From assembly GCA_018292915.2 (NCBI GenBank), contig JACVVK020000085.1, forward strand, positions 1,106,001 to 1,170,000: DNA of 64,000 bases, given 5' to 3'. This stretch comes from Batillaria attramentaria (taxonomy: Eukaryota > Mollusca > Gastropoda > Batillariidae). This document shows positions 45,622 to 57,276 of the stretch, piece after piece (within the stretch, counting starts at the first letter, position 1; each line of letters starts with the position of its first letter). The translations under genes and the position numbers were made by a program. The notes beneath the pieces are model-generated. The model ran no database searches. It was not told where the DNA came from and saw only the letters and a list, made by a program, of their open reading frames with translations.

Positions 45622-47496
45622 CTGCAGTGATGTTTAGGGGTTAGTAATGTGTTAGACGTTAGCATGCTAAATACATGAGTATATACTTGGTTAGACAGCC
45701 AGCTGCTTGTTAATGTTAGTCTAGCTAATTGGTACGTGCACCTAAGAAAGTTTTTGCCTGATATAAAACTTTTTTTCGGTAAGTCTATCCTTGTTCAGGA
45801 AATTAGCCCGATGCTTAGACATCCCAAGTAATCAAATATGTTTAGGGATGTTTGAAGCTGTTATAATAATGGGAATAACATAACAACAACAAAAACCCAA
45901 AATCCGCATATTTTACCCACAAGTTCGGTGTTAAGGGCGCCACTGGCGTGTGCCATACTGTGTGAGGAATATTCATTACACTGTCACTGTTCAAAATTGT
46001 CAGCAACAGTGAATGCTAATCTGAGATTCTTCTGCAGATCTGACGTTTTCTAGTGCATTCTGGGGGAGCCGGAATAGCCGAATAGTAGAGCGTTGGGCTC
46101 TCAATGCTCGGGTCGTGAAATCGAATCCCGGCTGGGGCCAAATATTTGTACTGGCCCTTTTCTGCGTCGCCCCGTCTTTGATATCACCCATACTTGGTGG
46201 AAAAGGACGTTAAACCCCAAAACACCCACCCACCCTACCCTAGCAATTTCTGGAGCGCCCCGTTGCTAAACCGGCACAAATCGTAAAGCGGTCGTCAGTG
46301 TCCACGAGTCAATTCGCCAGTCAAATGACAAACACAGGTGTTGCTAAGGGAGTGATCTATGATGAGTGATGGTAATATGCATAATATTATGGATACGCGA
46401 GGTTAGAGACCCGTTCTCTGATCGTTCTGAATTGTTTTAGCAGTGTCAAGGACCGTAAGAAGCAGGAACTACTCGAAAACAAAAGTTGTTTCCTATGAAG
46501 CATAGTAGTCCTGGAGCAGGCGTTTATTTTATGGGTGGTGATAATATACGTATGGTTATTGACAGATGCGGTTAACGGCATGATTGTGGACTGAGATGTT
46601 AGAGCGGCAAATTCTACCATTGTTATGCTCACAGTTCGTTCTGAGCTGTTTTCGTGGTATCTGTCATCACACCACTTAGACACCTGGACTGTGACAGCGT
46701 CTGTAATGCTGGCACTGAGCCATCAGAGATGGCGGCGACCACACTGAGCGCTCCAGTAAAGAAATTGAATGTTCAGCCGCTCGTGCAAAGCGTAAAAAGC
46801 ATTGTATCACTTTAAGAGCTGTGCTAATCACCAAGCTAGAGTATTTCGAGCGTACGGGCGCACTCATGAGCGAAACTGTACCAAGCCTTTAAGCTGACAC
46901 AGCAAAGATGGAATTAGCCACTGTAAAGAATGGTTAAACCAATCACCTTACGAGGAAGGGCGACGTGGAGTGAGTGTCTAAGGGCGTATCGAGCCAAGAG
47001 GTTAGAGACCGTGCTGCTGGCAGATTTGTGAACCTTGACAAACACCAGGTTTGTAACCTTTCCTCCCCACCCCCTGGCCTCACACCCCCGGGCCAGCACA
47101 GGGGAGTCGGTGAGCGCCAGCAACTCTGACAGGTACTTCTGACGCCTCTCAGCCGCGCCCATCTTGACGACAGCATCGATGACAGGACGTTGAATGGTGG
47201 CTTGATTTTGATTGACGCCAGGCCGTTGAATGACGGCTGTAGTGACAGGAACCTTTCTTTGATGTTCGTTTTGACGCGCGATGCCTACTTTCACGTTTGT
47301 GTTCTTTCTTGAGTAAATCAAATCTTTTCTTTTGCTTTCGGGGGCAGTGACAGTGTTTCTGTTGTTTTGGAGCACGGAAGGAAACTCTTTGTTGCGGTCC
47401 CTCACGTGTTTTTCCAGTTTGTCGTCTGATGGCTTTGAGAGTCCTCTTTGAAAAGCCACGTAGAGCATGACTTGCATCAAGACGATTATCAGGATC
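44680..47496 (-). CDS. Galactose-3-O-sulfotransferase-like enzyme (partial: N-terminal exon not found)
   Basis: Exons are 47496..46947 and 45621..44680. This family transfers sulfate from PAPS to the 3-hydroxyl of galactose on glycolipids and glycoproteins in the Golgi. The first visible exon opens with a membrane anchor (ILIIVLMQVMLYVAF), then a basic, Ser/Thr/Gln-rich stem of about 110 residues, then the 5'-phosphosulfate motif VFVKVHKSASSTVSNLL. The second exon carries the 3'-phosphate motif FYFAIMRDPEERFISS, EYFDESLVLLKRKACLAMKD (strongly typical of Gal3ST proteins) and DILYKKKNARK. The splice is phase 0, AAG|GTGATT to CTGCAG|GTG, joining HVALPRK to VPGTIRFNYF. At least 496 residues are visible. 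Exon 46947-47496 begins in phase 2 after TTACAG, so an upstream exon with the start codon and short cytoplasmic tail is missing. The family assignment is firm; the exact acceptor glycan is unknown. Confidence 0.85.
45622..46946 (-). other. Sulfotransferase intron
   Basis: About 1.3 kb containing one SINE-A (46064-46239). No additional exon with conserved motifs was recognised, and the reading frame joins cleanly across it. Confidence 0.6.
46064..46239 (+). mobile_element. SINE-A, full-length
   Basis: Head, body and CACCCACCCACC tail are present. The target duplication CTAGTGCATTCTGG / CTAGCAATTTCTGG is at 46050-46063 and 46240-46253. Confidence 0.88.
46947..47496 (-). CDS. Sulfotransferase exon: TM anchor, stem and PAPS 5'-PSB motif
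   Basis: Acceptor TTGTTACAG; 183 complete codons after one leftover base; donor AAG|GTGATT. A stronger-looking donor (C|GTAAGG) lies 5 bases upstream but would break the frame into the next exon. Confidence 0.78.
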
Positions 47497-47644
47497 CTGT
47501 AACAATGACGATAGAATATGTATAGGACTCAGTGTCTTCTGAAACAAACAAGAAAATCCGGATACTAAAAACCGTCAAACGGTAAAATCCGTCCGTTCCT
47601 GTGATACGACAGCTCTTCTGAATGTTTTACATATTGTGTTTTAT

Positions 47645-47910
<266 letters not shown>

Positions 47911-48232
47911 GTGCTATCAAATCTATGGCGTGTGTCAGTGTAGAAAGGGTTAAAGACTTCGTGGTTGGTTTAAACAGGTGTACTGCAATACAATTCGTAC
48001 AAATAAACAATTAGTGAGCATAAACAAGCACCGCTTATGATAATGCTCAGGGGGGAGCAAATACATCTTCACAGTATTGCAACGGCAGGCTAAACTGGTC
48101 AGTAATTATGATAAATTAAAACTACACAAGAGAGAGAGAGAGAGAGAGAACGAACAAACGAAACTTTATTTTACAAGGATAAAAGATTAGGTACGCAGAC
48201 CTGTCTTACATCTTGTCCTTGCTAGGCTACTG

Positions 48233-48269
<37 letters not shown>

Positions 48270-48632
48270 ATCCCAATCACGTGGCTATATGCGGTCGAGG
48301 TCGTACCATGTTGCGAAGCTACCTAAAATAACACACGTCCTTGGTGTTAATAAAATTACGTCTGTTGCTAAATAACGTACGCCTTTGTTGTTCTTGTGCT
48401 GGCCCATTTCTTAGCAAGTCTGACCAGGACCCCAGGCACCCTGATGAGATGGTCAGCCATGGTTGAAGAGAGCCACATTACGTGTTTAGTTACACTTAGC
48501 CGCACGGTGTAGCATATGGCGATCATCGAAAGGTGCCTGAACGAAACGGGGAAATCTCAATTGCATACAGTCCCAACATGGTGTCTTTACCTTTCATAGA
48601 CTGAAAAATGTTCACACACATAACACATTCAC

Positions 48633-48707
<75 letters not shown>

Positions 48708-49624
48708 AATATCCGACTTTTGTGGAAAAAAGACATCTGTAATTAATTCAGCATTTTTTAATGTTACGGCTAGACGTCAAGAATGAAATACCGAAACTAC
48801 AAAATTATATTTATCTCGAATGAAAACGGAAAGCTGTAAAGTTGTCTAATGTGCTAATTAAGATAATGTATTTTATTCATTTCTGTGAGAAACTGCCGGA
48901 AAACGCATTATGACAATAATAACTACGCATCACGTCGCAAATTCACACGCAGATCTGTGACAAAAATGATATACTCACGTATTTCACACAGTCGTCTCAT
49001 AAAATCTTATAAAACTGCCATGCCAGGTATGTGTCATTGCGTTACCTTTGCCCAGAAGTGTTCGAAAGTTGTGGGCATCGTGTTTACACTGACCAGCTGT
49101 AGCCTATAAGGTCCGAGATCATTGTGTCTCTCATTCCCTTACCGCTGGCCCAGAAGTGTCCGAAAGATGTGGACGGCATGTCCACCAGCGTTCTTAATAC
49201 CCCCATGGCGACCGTGGTTTCAATTCGAACAGCATGCATTGGCTAGAAGAGATTTCTCGCTTGTGTGTGTGTGCTCAGCCAGCAACAGATGGTGGGTAAG
49301 TTGGCTTTAGTGCTTGCGTATGGTCATCGATTTTCAAGTTTTAAACGTTGATACAGCTGACGCTTAAAATCTACAACCGGTCATGATTGACGTTTCTTCA
49401 AAGGGGTAACTGCTTGCCCGGGGTATTTCGCTTGTTTGGATGAGAGCAGTGTTGAGTTTTAAACGATTGACAATCAGACGCACATCTTACTTGAATGGCA
49501 GTGCATTAAGCCAAACAGCTAGGATAACGCGCCTGTATAAATGCAATTCTTATTCTTACTATTCTGTTTTGCATACAATGCCTGCGTTAAAGACTTTACG
49601 GTTTGATATTGACACTGGCGGAAA

Positions 49625-49625
<1 letters not shown>
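47911..49625. repeat. No supported gene; GA and CA arrays
   Basis: (GA)n at 48131-48148 and 48232-48258, and (AC)n at 48636-48704. AACGAAACTTTATTTTACAA at 48157 is a tail-like motif. The missing sulfotransferase 5' exon may lie here but was not identified. Confidence 0.5.
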
Positions 49626-49682
<57 letters not shown>

Positions 49683-49755
49683 ATAATAAGAATAATCAAG
49701 TTTTCAGACAATACGAATGCTCAGTGGTGATGTGTTTTCTTTCCTGGCTTGCTAA

Positions 49756-49819
<64 letters not shown>
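49626..49819. repeat. Two (GT)n arrays
   Basis: 49626-49681 and 49759-49819. Confidence 0.95.
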
Positions 49820-49820
<1 letters not shown>

Positions 49821-50831
49821 TCCTGAGAACTCTTGACTAGACTACATTCTCGAACGTACCCGAAGTGTTTAATGTTGTCCTGTATGTTTTGATATACCAA
49901 TAAGAAGAATTAAAACGTTTTGTTTTGTTAATGAGTTGTGTCCACATGTTTTTTGTGATTCACTATTACTCCTTTCCGTGTAATCTCTTTGCTTACGCTG
50001 TTAGTGTGTTTGTGTTTGCCTGGGTTTTTGTTGTTGTTGTTGTTGTTGCTGCTGCTGCTTTGCCTGACCTCTTGGTATGTTTCCGTTTATTTATCTGCTT
50101 CTTGCTTTTTGTGTTGTTGTTCACGTTGTTACATGCTTCTCTTTTCAAGAACATGGAAACATCTGTCATACCGGAATTAAAGAAACTGCAGCCTGAAAGT
50201 TCAGCTCACGCACTATGTCTCTAAAAACTCCCTTTAAACGCCGGAGTGGATCTTATTTTCAGTCCAGGGGAGGTGAGTGCTAGCGGTTCCTTCCCCTTGT
50301 TTCCCGCCTTTCCCTTTGGCACGCGTCATGCCATTACATAACAGCTCAGCCTAGGTCCCGCAGCGTCCCGCAGAGCGGCGGCGACCACGGGCTGGAGCCC
50401 GGGAGAGGGGGGTGGTGGCAATAACTTGCTTTCCCCTGGTCGCTACCCACTCTCAGAATGAAGCCAGCCAGCCCCTAACATGTTCTTCCACCGTGGTAGT
50501 GCGTTTCTCTACTTTGCAAGTCTGGGAAAAGACGTTTTTTTCTCCAGTATATAAAACAGGGGTTGACGCTAACTGGTTGTAGCTCATCTACGTCTGTTTC
50601 CCCCCGTTCCTTATTTTTCATTTCCGACAGGAGACTGAGCATAAGTGCAGTATCCATCATGTCAGAACACAGAGGCACGGCAGTTACCTGTCAGGGGTAA
50701 TTAGGGAAATGGGCACGCTGCAATACGTCATTCTTACCGTTACATTACATCGCGGACATTTGTGCACGTACAGCTCGGGGGAAAAATCACCCTCTTACGA
50801 GTTATGTTCCCTGTGGTAGAGCTCACTGAAG
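49820..50831. other. No gene seen
   Basis: (GTT)n and (GCT)n at 50027-50060. The open frames have no support. Confidence 0.35.
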
Positions 50832-50837
50832 ATAAAG

Positions 50838-50889
50838 TTAGTTAGTTATTTATTGAGGGCTTAACGCCGCGCAAGCAACAAGAAAAACA
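50838..50889 (-). mobile_element. Ultrashort stem-loop family member
   Basis: (TTAG)n, TTATTTATTGAGGGCTTAAC, GCCGCGCAAGCAACAAG. A short duplication, ATAAAG, flanks it (50832-50837 and about 50890-50895). Confidence 0.55.
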
Positions 50890-50895
50890 TAAAGA

Positions 50896-51149
50896 GTTAT
50901 TACCCGTTTGCTTATCTCTGTCGAGTTGTACAACCAATTTCGCATCTGCTCACTGGAGAGTGCAATTAGACGGAGAAATGAAGAGTTATGTCCCTGTTCA
51001 TGCAGACTATACTAAGTGTTTAAATGAGCTGAACAAAAATGGCATGATCACGTGGCAAAGTCTGGTAGTGACAGGGATTAGTGTGTTTTATGTGTTAGTA
51101 TGGCGTGTTGACAGCTGAATGTTATACCATGCACTGGGTGCCACAGAGG

Positions 51150-51150
<1 letters not shown>
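50896..51150. other. No gene seen
   Basis: Plain sequence. Confidence 0.3.
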
Positions 51151-51209
<59 letters not shown>

Positions 51210-51235
51210 ACGGTGTGGTGTGTGTGGTGTGTGTG

Positions 51236-51268
<33 letters not shown>

Positions 51269-51301
51269 CGTGCGTGTAGGGAGAGCGTGCGTGCTTTTTG
51301 T

Positions 51302-51349
<48 letters not shown>

Positions 51350-51367
51350 TGTGTGTCTGTGTGAGAT

Positions 51368-51399
<32 letters not shown>

Positions 51400-51418
51400 G
51401 AGCGTGCGTGCTTTTTGT

Positions 51419-51500
<82 letters not shown>

Positions 51501-51529
51501 CGTGTAGGGAGAGCGTGCGTGCTTTTTGT

Positions 51530-51604
<75 letters not shown>

Positions 51605-51638
51605 AGGGGGGGTGGGGAGAGCGTGCGTGCTTTTTGTG

Positions 51639-51712
<74 letters not shown>
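51151..51712. repeat. Compound (GT)n VNTR with repeated spacer
   Basis: Four spacers of the form GGGAGAGCGTGCGTGCTTTT, TGTGGYGTG separate (GT)n arrays at about 51278, 51398, 51506 and 51614; some are preceded by (GA)n and G-runs. The whole 560 bp looks amplified by unequal exchange. Confidence 0.9.
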
Positions 51713-51713
<1 letters not shown>

Positions 51714-52211
51714 TTTTCATTGAAATGTATCTATATTTGTTTCAGATCAGTGTCAGCCCTAGTCCTCATCTCCTGTTTATTCTATAAGCCTTGACAGCGC
51801 TGCCCATCGCATTATTTTCGTCCTTGTATTATCAGTATCAAGCCATTTGATTTGTACATGAGGGAAAAATAGAAACACTTCTGCGGGATATTCTGACTAG
51901 ACTTACTCGTATAGTGAAGATGTTAGTTTCCTTTGGCCACAACGTTGCTTATATATTGCTGGCGTTACTTGTCTTTTTATGTATTATACTAATTAGTAAT
52001 ATGTGTAAACTTGAGCGTGTATTTTCTTTTAACAAGAGTTCTTGAGAAATGGGCCGTGTATTTTTGTTCTTGTGTATTTCCTGCAATATGTGTTGATTTG
52101 TAATGCAAGTCTTTATTGTCGTGGTGGTAGGTTGCAGTAGTGAAGACTGACTTGTGATTCTCTCAATAGTAGGAAGTAGTACTAATCACGGTCATACATT
52201 TATGGATGAAC

Positions 52212-52289
<78 letters not shown>

Positions 52290-52776
52290 GGCAGAGGCAC
52301 GGAGTCATAGATCCACTCGCATGGAGATCAACGAAGAGAAGAGTAAAGTTCTTACTTTGTTCATAACTGTGAGACATATTCAGACTTTTACAACAACACA
52401 CCCGTACCTGTGCAACGATACACAGAGTGATATACAACTAGATATTAGGCGAAAACAACACTCCAAAGCAGTTTAAAGCCTTGAAATGTTGGGGAAAAAA
52501 ATGATATTCTACAAGAAGAAGAACAGTACATGCAGTTGAAACTTGATATTTGTGACAAACTGGTATCAGAGACGTAAGGTAAGTCAACCTTTGTTTGTTC
52601 TCAGGCAATCGCCGCACTGTCGTACTGGCAAGCCATAATAGTTTATCAAAAAGTGACAGCGACAAGATAAGGTGTGTCCTCAAAATCAGTGTACCTAGCT
52701 TTTAATAAGGGAAGATTGCACACGTGCGGGTATAACATGTTCAAAAGTTTCACACACTGTTTTCCATTGTTCCAAT

Positions 52777-52829
<53 letters not shown>

Positions 52830-53310
52830 CCAGGGCGAGAAAAAGATAAATTCACAGGAAATAGTTTCCCTGAACCGATTTTGTTGATTGTCAAACCGTT
52901 GCCAATATGCCTGCAATTTTTGTTTGTTCAGATACAAACCATTCGAAAGGCGCAATATGTGTTTCTAATATAATTATTCGAAACAACATTTCAGGTTGGT
53001 AGTATTTACAGAACTACCTTTTGCAATAAATCTTAAGCAAGATCTGTTAACAGTTCGACCTGAAAAACATCTCACGTTAGCAAGAAAACTCTGAATTCTA
53101 TATTTCTGATGCACAAAACCTCCTCGACTTTTCTATAGAATTATATAGAATCATATGGAATTCTCGACAATTCTGCAGAAAATGAAAAACAACCGAAAAC
53201 CACAGCGGAATGTGACTTCTAGATAGTTCTGCAATTTCTGTAGGATTTTGTCTTTCAAAAAGTGTTCACCATGTCGCGTGGCAACCTACAACCCTACACC
53301 CAAACCCCAA
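51713..53310. repeat. No supported gene; (AC)n 52211-52288 and (CT)n 52782-52825
   Basis: The part next to 53310 is probably the 3' UTR of MG-D. It contains a run of imperfect GAATTCT/AGAATT motifs (53090-53180). Confidence 0.5.
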
Positions 53311-53753
53311 TTAGGCCGCAGCACCGAGGGCAAGAGCACCCATACCTCCCATGCCGCCGAGGCCACCCATGCCCATGCCTCCGCCCATACCGCCGCCCAT
53401 CAGCCCAGGCATGCCCATGAGCATGAGGCTGGTCATGAGGCCGGCGTCTCCCATGCCGCCCATGAAAGGCAGGAGTGGCATGAAGCCCATGGCGTTACCG
53501 CCGCCTGGCATGCCACCGCTGTTGGCGAGGAACATGGGTCCGATTAGCTTGTTCGTGTCCACACCCAGCATACCGGAGAGACCGTAGAGCATGGCAGGGT
53601 TCTGCAGGACAGTCGGGTTTCTGGCCAGCATGCTGACCACCGGGAAAGACATGGCTGACGGGTCGGCCATGGCCATCTGCAAGAGGGACATCATCAGCAT
53701 GGGGTTCATGCCGCCCCCCATTTCTCCTCCGCCGCCTCCTCCGAACAGCTGGG
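53311..53753 (-). CDS. MG-D exon encoding the mature region
   Basis: The acceptor AG is at 53755-53754 and the TAA stop at 53313-53311. It encodes 146 residues after the split Ala codon. The plus-strand proline-rich frames are shadows. Confidence 0.85.
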
Positions 53754-54066
53754 CTGTGGACAAAGAGAAAACATTTGCAGCTGCTTGTGGAAACAACGCT
53801 GACACGGAGACTGACTTCACTTCATCATCACCATACTAGTCCGTTTGTGTCGGGGGGGGGGGGGGGGGGGGGGGTTTTTGTTTTTGTTTTTGCACAGTTC
53901 AGGACCTGGCAGTACTCTTGCAGCTACTTGTGGCCTTATTCCCGTGTGTTCGTTTGTTTGTTTTTTTGTTTATTTGTTTGTTTGTTTTGTTGTTGTTGTG
54001 GTAGTGGTGGTATTTTTTGGTGTTTTTTTTTTTGTGTTGTTTTGTTTGTTTGTTGTTATTATTGTT

Positions 54067-54136
<70 letters not shown>

Positions 54137-55095
54137 GTTACTCTGTTCGAATCCCGGCTGGGGCCAAATATCTGTGCTGGCCTTTTTCTCGTTGCCCCGT
54201 CTTTGATATCACCCATGCGTGGTGGAAAAGGACGTTAAACCCCTAAACACCCACCCAACCTTGTGTGTTGTTGTTTCACAAGTCAGGACCTAGCAGCATT
54301 CTTGCAGCTACCGTGGCCTCATTTGTGTGTGCACACGTCACAGTGTGCACATGACCCTGGCAGCATTCTTGCAACTACTGTGGCATCAACGCTTACACAC
54401 CATTTACTTTTCCACCAGTACTATTTTCTTCTATCTATTTTTTATCATGTGTTTTCTTTGTTCAGTCAGGGCCTGGCAATATCTCAGATCGCGAGAACAG
54501 CACGAGTGGGTGAAAGAATGCTTACATCTCAAACATAAACTTACCGGCAAGAAGTTCAAAAGGATAAATGAGTATTGGGGTGAATACAACGTCAGGTCAT
54601 GAACATACTTAATAATGATGATGTCATCGTTAACAACTGGTCAGACGAACGTATTATTAGCTTTCTGAGTAATTTCGACAGTGAAATATTTTCCATACAA
54701 AGTGAACAAAAACAGAAATTCTTCAGTCTGCTGATTTGACATGGAAAGTGAAACTATGTGTTGCAGCTAGGCCTCATCATATTCTGTTTATCACGTGGTG
54801 TGTTTCACTTTGTGACATTCGAATCCCGGCTGGAGCCAAATATTTGTGCTGGCCTTTTTCTCGCTGCCCCGTCTTTGATATCATCCCCACGTGCTGGAAA
54901 AGGGCGTTAAACACCTAAACACCCACCCCTTTGTGACAGTGCTAGAATGTCTGGCACTCAACATGTTAATTTGGAAAAGGGTGTTAAACTCCCAGATACC
55001 CCCGTCCCCCTCAAAACGTGAATCTGGTCAGGAAAAGCCTTACCGGAGGAGACAGCGAACAGAGCAGAGAGCAAAACAAACACTCGGACCTGCAT
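53311..55095 (-). CDS. MG-D: secreted methionine/glycine-rich protein, 164 aa (2 coding exons)
   Basis: Coding exons are 55095..55044 and 53753..53311. Exon 1 encodes MQVRVFVLLSALFAVSS and ends at G|GTAAGG; exon 2 starts after TTTGTCCACAG, phase 1, making Ala18, and the next residue is Gln19 at the likely cut. It is the longest and least repetitive member: QLFGGGGGGEMGGGMNPMLM, a central moderately hydrophobic region (DPSAMSFPVVSMLARNPTVL, GLSGMLGVDTNKLIGPMFLA), then MGFMPLLPFMGGMG and a terminal GGM-rich stretch ending ALALGAAA. It is about 18% Met and a quarter Gly, with no Cys. The central block is the best handle for homology searches. It is similar to MG-A to MG-C in gene structure. Function is unknown; a secreted structural role is inference. 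Confidence 0.85.
54149..54254 (+). mobile_element. SINE-A, 5'-truncated at the B box
   Basis: It starts GTTCGAATCCCGGCTGGGG directly after the (GT)n array and ends CACCCACCC. The A box is absent. Confidence 0.88.
54817..54928 (+). mobile_element. SINE-A, 5'-truncated at the B box
   Basis: It starts ATTCGAATCCCGGCTGG. The target duplication CTTTGTGAC is at 54808-54816 and 54929-54937. Confidence 0.9.
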
Positions 55096-55124
55096 GGTGG
55101 CTGTTTTTGGCAGGAGAGCTGGTC
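55044..55124 (-). CDS. MG-D exon with 5' UTR and signal peptide
   Basis: Acceptor CATTTACAG; 29-nt leader ending GCCACC before ATG at 55095 (a good Kozak context); donor G|GTAAGG after 55044. Confidence 0.82.
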
Positions 55125-56513
55125 CTGTAAATGTCAACACGCAGTCAGTTAGTATTACCATAAACTAATATAAAACGATATTACATCATATGTGAATATT
55201 GAAGCCGTGCAGCAAAAGAGAGGATAACTTATTTTTAACTATTACCATTTTTAATTGTTAATTGCTATTCACATAGCATTACTGTGCGCTAACTCTCGAC
55301 TTCTTTATATTGCATTTTTATACTTCATAATTATATTGTTATAGTGATATAGAGATATGAATACCCCTTGGACTGGCTGCAGCTAAAATCTAGCAGAAAT
55401 CCACGAATGTTAAATGAAGAATACCAAAGGATATAATTATGCATAATGTTCATATCTATTTTCTGTACAGAATAGATAGCGCTCTCAGATTTAATATCAT
55501 AAGATTTAACTATATTATTATTCTATCGTATGTATATGGTAATTGATATGCTCTTGCTGCATGCTTGCCATGGGTTGTAAACAACCTTTTGCATTTTCAA
55601 GCAGCCCTGGATGAATTGAATATTATTTTGCTGAACTGCTGAAGAATGAAAGCAAAAGAAAGGTTACATTAAAAACGCCCAATGAGTTAGAATTATCGCT
55701 GGACGGGTCATTCTGATTATGAACTGTGAGTTCTTCGAGTTTTGGTCGGGGGGTTATGGCAAGGCCCCGGTAGTGGCAATACACTTTGTACTAGTGGATG
55801 ACGACACTTTACCCCACTAGTTCAGTGAGTTAACTATGAGTGCTTTACGTCCGAAAATAGTAATGAAAAAGAGAGCGAAAATGTGAGTTATGACTTTCCA
55901 TAACCCACTCAGTGGTTTACGAGTTCACAGAAACACACTCCAGTTATGTCATCAATCAGAAAGTGCGTCATTTCAAACATATGGAACTCCCACGTCACGG
56001 CCGGTGCACAGTTATTTTGCTCACTTATGGGGGTGAAATTTTATTTTCTTGGATCACGTAAAAAATGATCGCACAGAAAATTCTCTGCGAAGTATTTGCG
56101 AGTGCCCTTTTGAATGTCAGTACATGAGCACCTGTTTTGAATGATATTCTTCTTAACATCAAGCAATTTCACCTGCCTTACGCATCATTTCCTCACAAAT
56201 CAGTGCCCAGAATTTTGAGGGGGTACAAAAATCACTAGTCACCTTACCAGAAAAATAAAATGTCGCAGAAAATGTATGCGACTAGCTAGATCAGTAGAGG
56301 TAAGAGTCTGAATGCTCGTGGTATAAACAGCTTACATGATTAGTTCTCGTGGTTTACGGCAAAAGACTAACCCGAGCCTCCGGCGAGGTAGCTACGCAAA
56401 CAGTCGAACCATTCACCATATTGAATGTTAAAAAAATTGTAACATTGTAAAATTGCAACTAATTTACTCAATCCCATTCAACAAAAACGAAATCAACGAA
56501 GTGTAACACTTAC
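55125..56513 (-). other. 5' UTR intron of MG-D, no other gene seen
   Basis: AT-rich sequence without recognisable repeats or exons. Confidence 0.5.
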
Positions 56514-56577
56514 CACCAAAAGTGGAGGAGAGAAAATCGAGATCAGGAACAATGGAAGGCAAGCAAACGAAAATTAG
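56514..56577 (-). other. Probable non-coding first exon of MG-D
   Basis: The donor TTTGGTG|GTAAGTG follows 56514. The 5' end is inferred about 30 nt below the TATA box. It would be spliced to 55124. Confidence 0.6.
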
Positions 56578-56602
56578 ACTTCAGGTGTCCAAGACATGCA
56601 CC

Positions 56603-56626
56603 TTTATAAGGACCCCAGTGACGTCA
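56603..56626 (-). promoter_or_regulatory. MG-D core promoter: TATAAA and palindromic CRE TGACGTCA
   Basis: Minus TATAAA is at 56608-56603 inside CCTTATAAAGG; TGACGTCA is at 56626-56619, 10 bp upstream. Regulation by CREB/ATF-type factors is inferred from the motif only. Confidence 0.6.
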
Positions 56627-56877
56627 CGTAGAAGCTTGACCCTCATGTCGACACTGCAATAATTCTCGTCACGGTGGAAAATACATCTTCCAGCTGCTTT
56701 GCGAGTTTTCTCGCAGACGAAGAAATGGCAATTACTTCCGCTCACTGCTTACGCTTTTGGGTGGTCATTGTCGTAGAGCTTTGTAAATTCAGATGGCTTG
56801 TCTTTCAAAAAGGAACTGAACTTAAGTCCAAAACGAGTGCTTTTTGATAAGACAAAGATAAGTACAGTATAAGGTTA

Positions 56878-56998
56878 AAAAGTGGTTAGCACTTCGGAGC
56901 ATGGACCGGGAGACCCGGGTTCGTGTCCCAGCCGAGGCAAGCGGGATATCATCGTCCTGGTCTCCATCACCATGCATAATTTAAAAAAAAAACAATGC
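56878..56998 (+). mobile_element. tRNA-like SINE head (third family or remnant)
   Basis: AAGTGGTTAGCACTTCGG (A-box-like) and GACCCGGGTTCGTGTCCCAG (B-box-like) are followed by GCGGGATATCATCGTCCTGG and an A-run. The following SINE-A inserted just beyond it. Confidence 0.55.
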
Positions 56999-57011
56999 CC
57001 CAGCTTTCGAG

Positions 57012-57155
57012 CGCGTTGGACTTCCAATGCTCGGGTCGTGAGTTCGTATCCCGGCCGGGGCCAAATATTTGTGCTGGCTTTTTCATCGTTGCCCTGTCTT
57101 TGATATCACCCGTATGTGGTGGAAAAGGACGTTAAACCCCCAAACACCCACCCCA
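57012..57155 (+). mobile_element. SINE-A, 5'-truncated in the head
   Basis: It begins CGCGTTGGACTTCCAATGCT. A perfect 13-bp target duplication, CCCAGCTTTCGAG, is at 56999-57011 and 57156-57168. Confidence 0.92.
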
Positions 57156-57235
57156 CCCAGCTTTCGAGCCCTCCGTGGATCCCACCCATGACCCGGGAGG
57201 AACACCACTGGAGCTGGCAAAGAGTTGGGGCGGCA

Positions 57236-57238
57236 AAA

Positions 57239-57273
<35 letters not shown>

Positions 57274-57276
57274 ATA
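57236..57276. repeat. (AAAT)n array
   Basis: Ten tandem AAAT units. Confidence 0.95.

Larger units (their letters stand above)
53754..55043 (-). other. MG-D intron with two SINE-A copies and a (GT)n array
   Basis: G-run at 53853-53874, GTT/GTTT repeats at 53940-54070 and (GT)n at 54073-54135. A related segment GCAGCATTCTTGCARCTACY is repeated at about 54290 and 54360 and near 53910. Confidence 0.7.
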
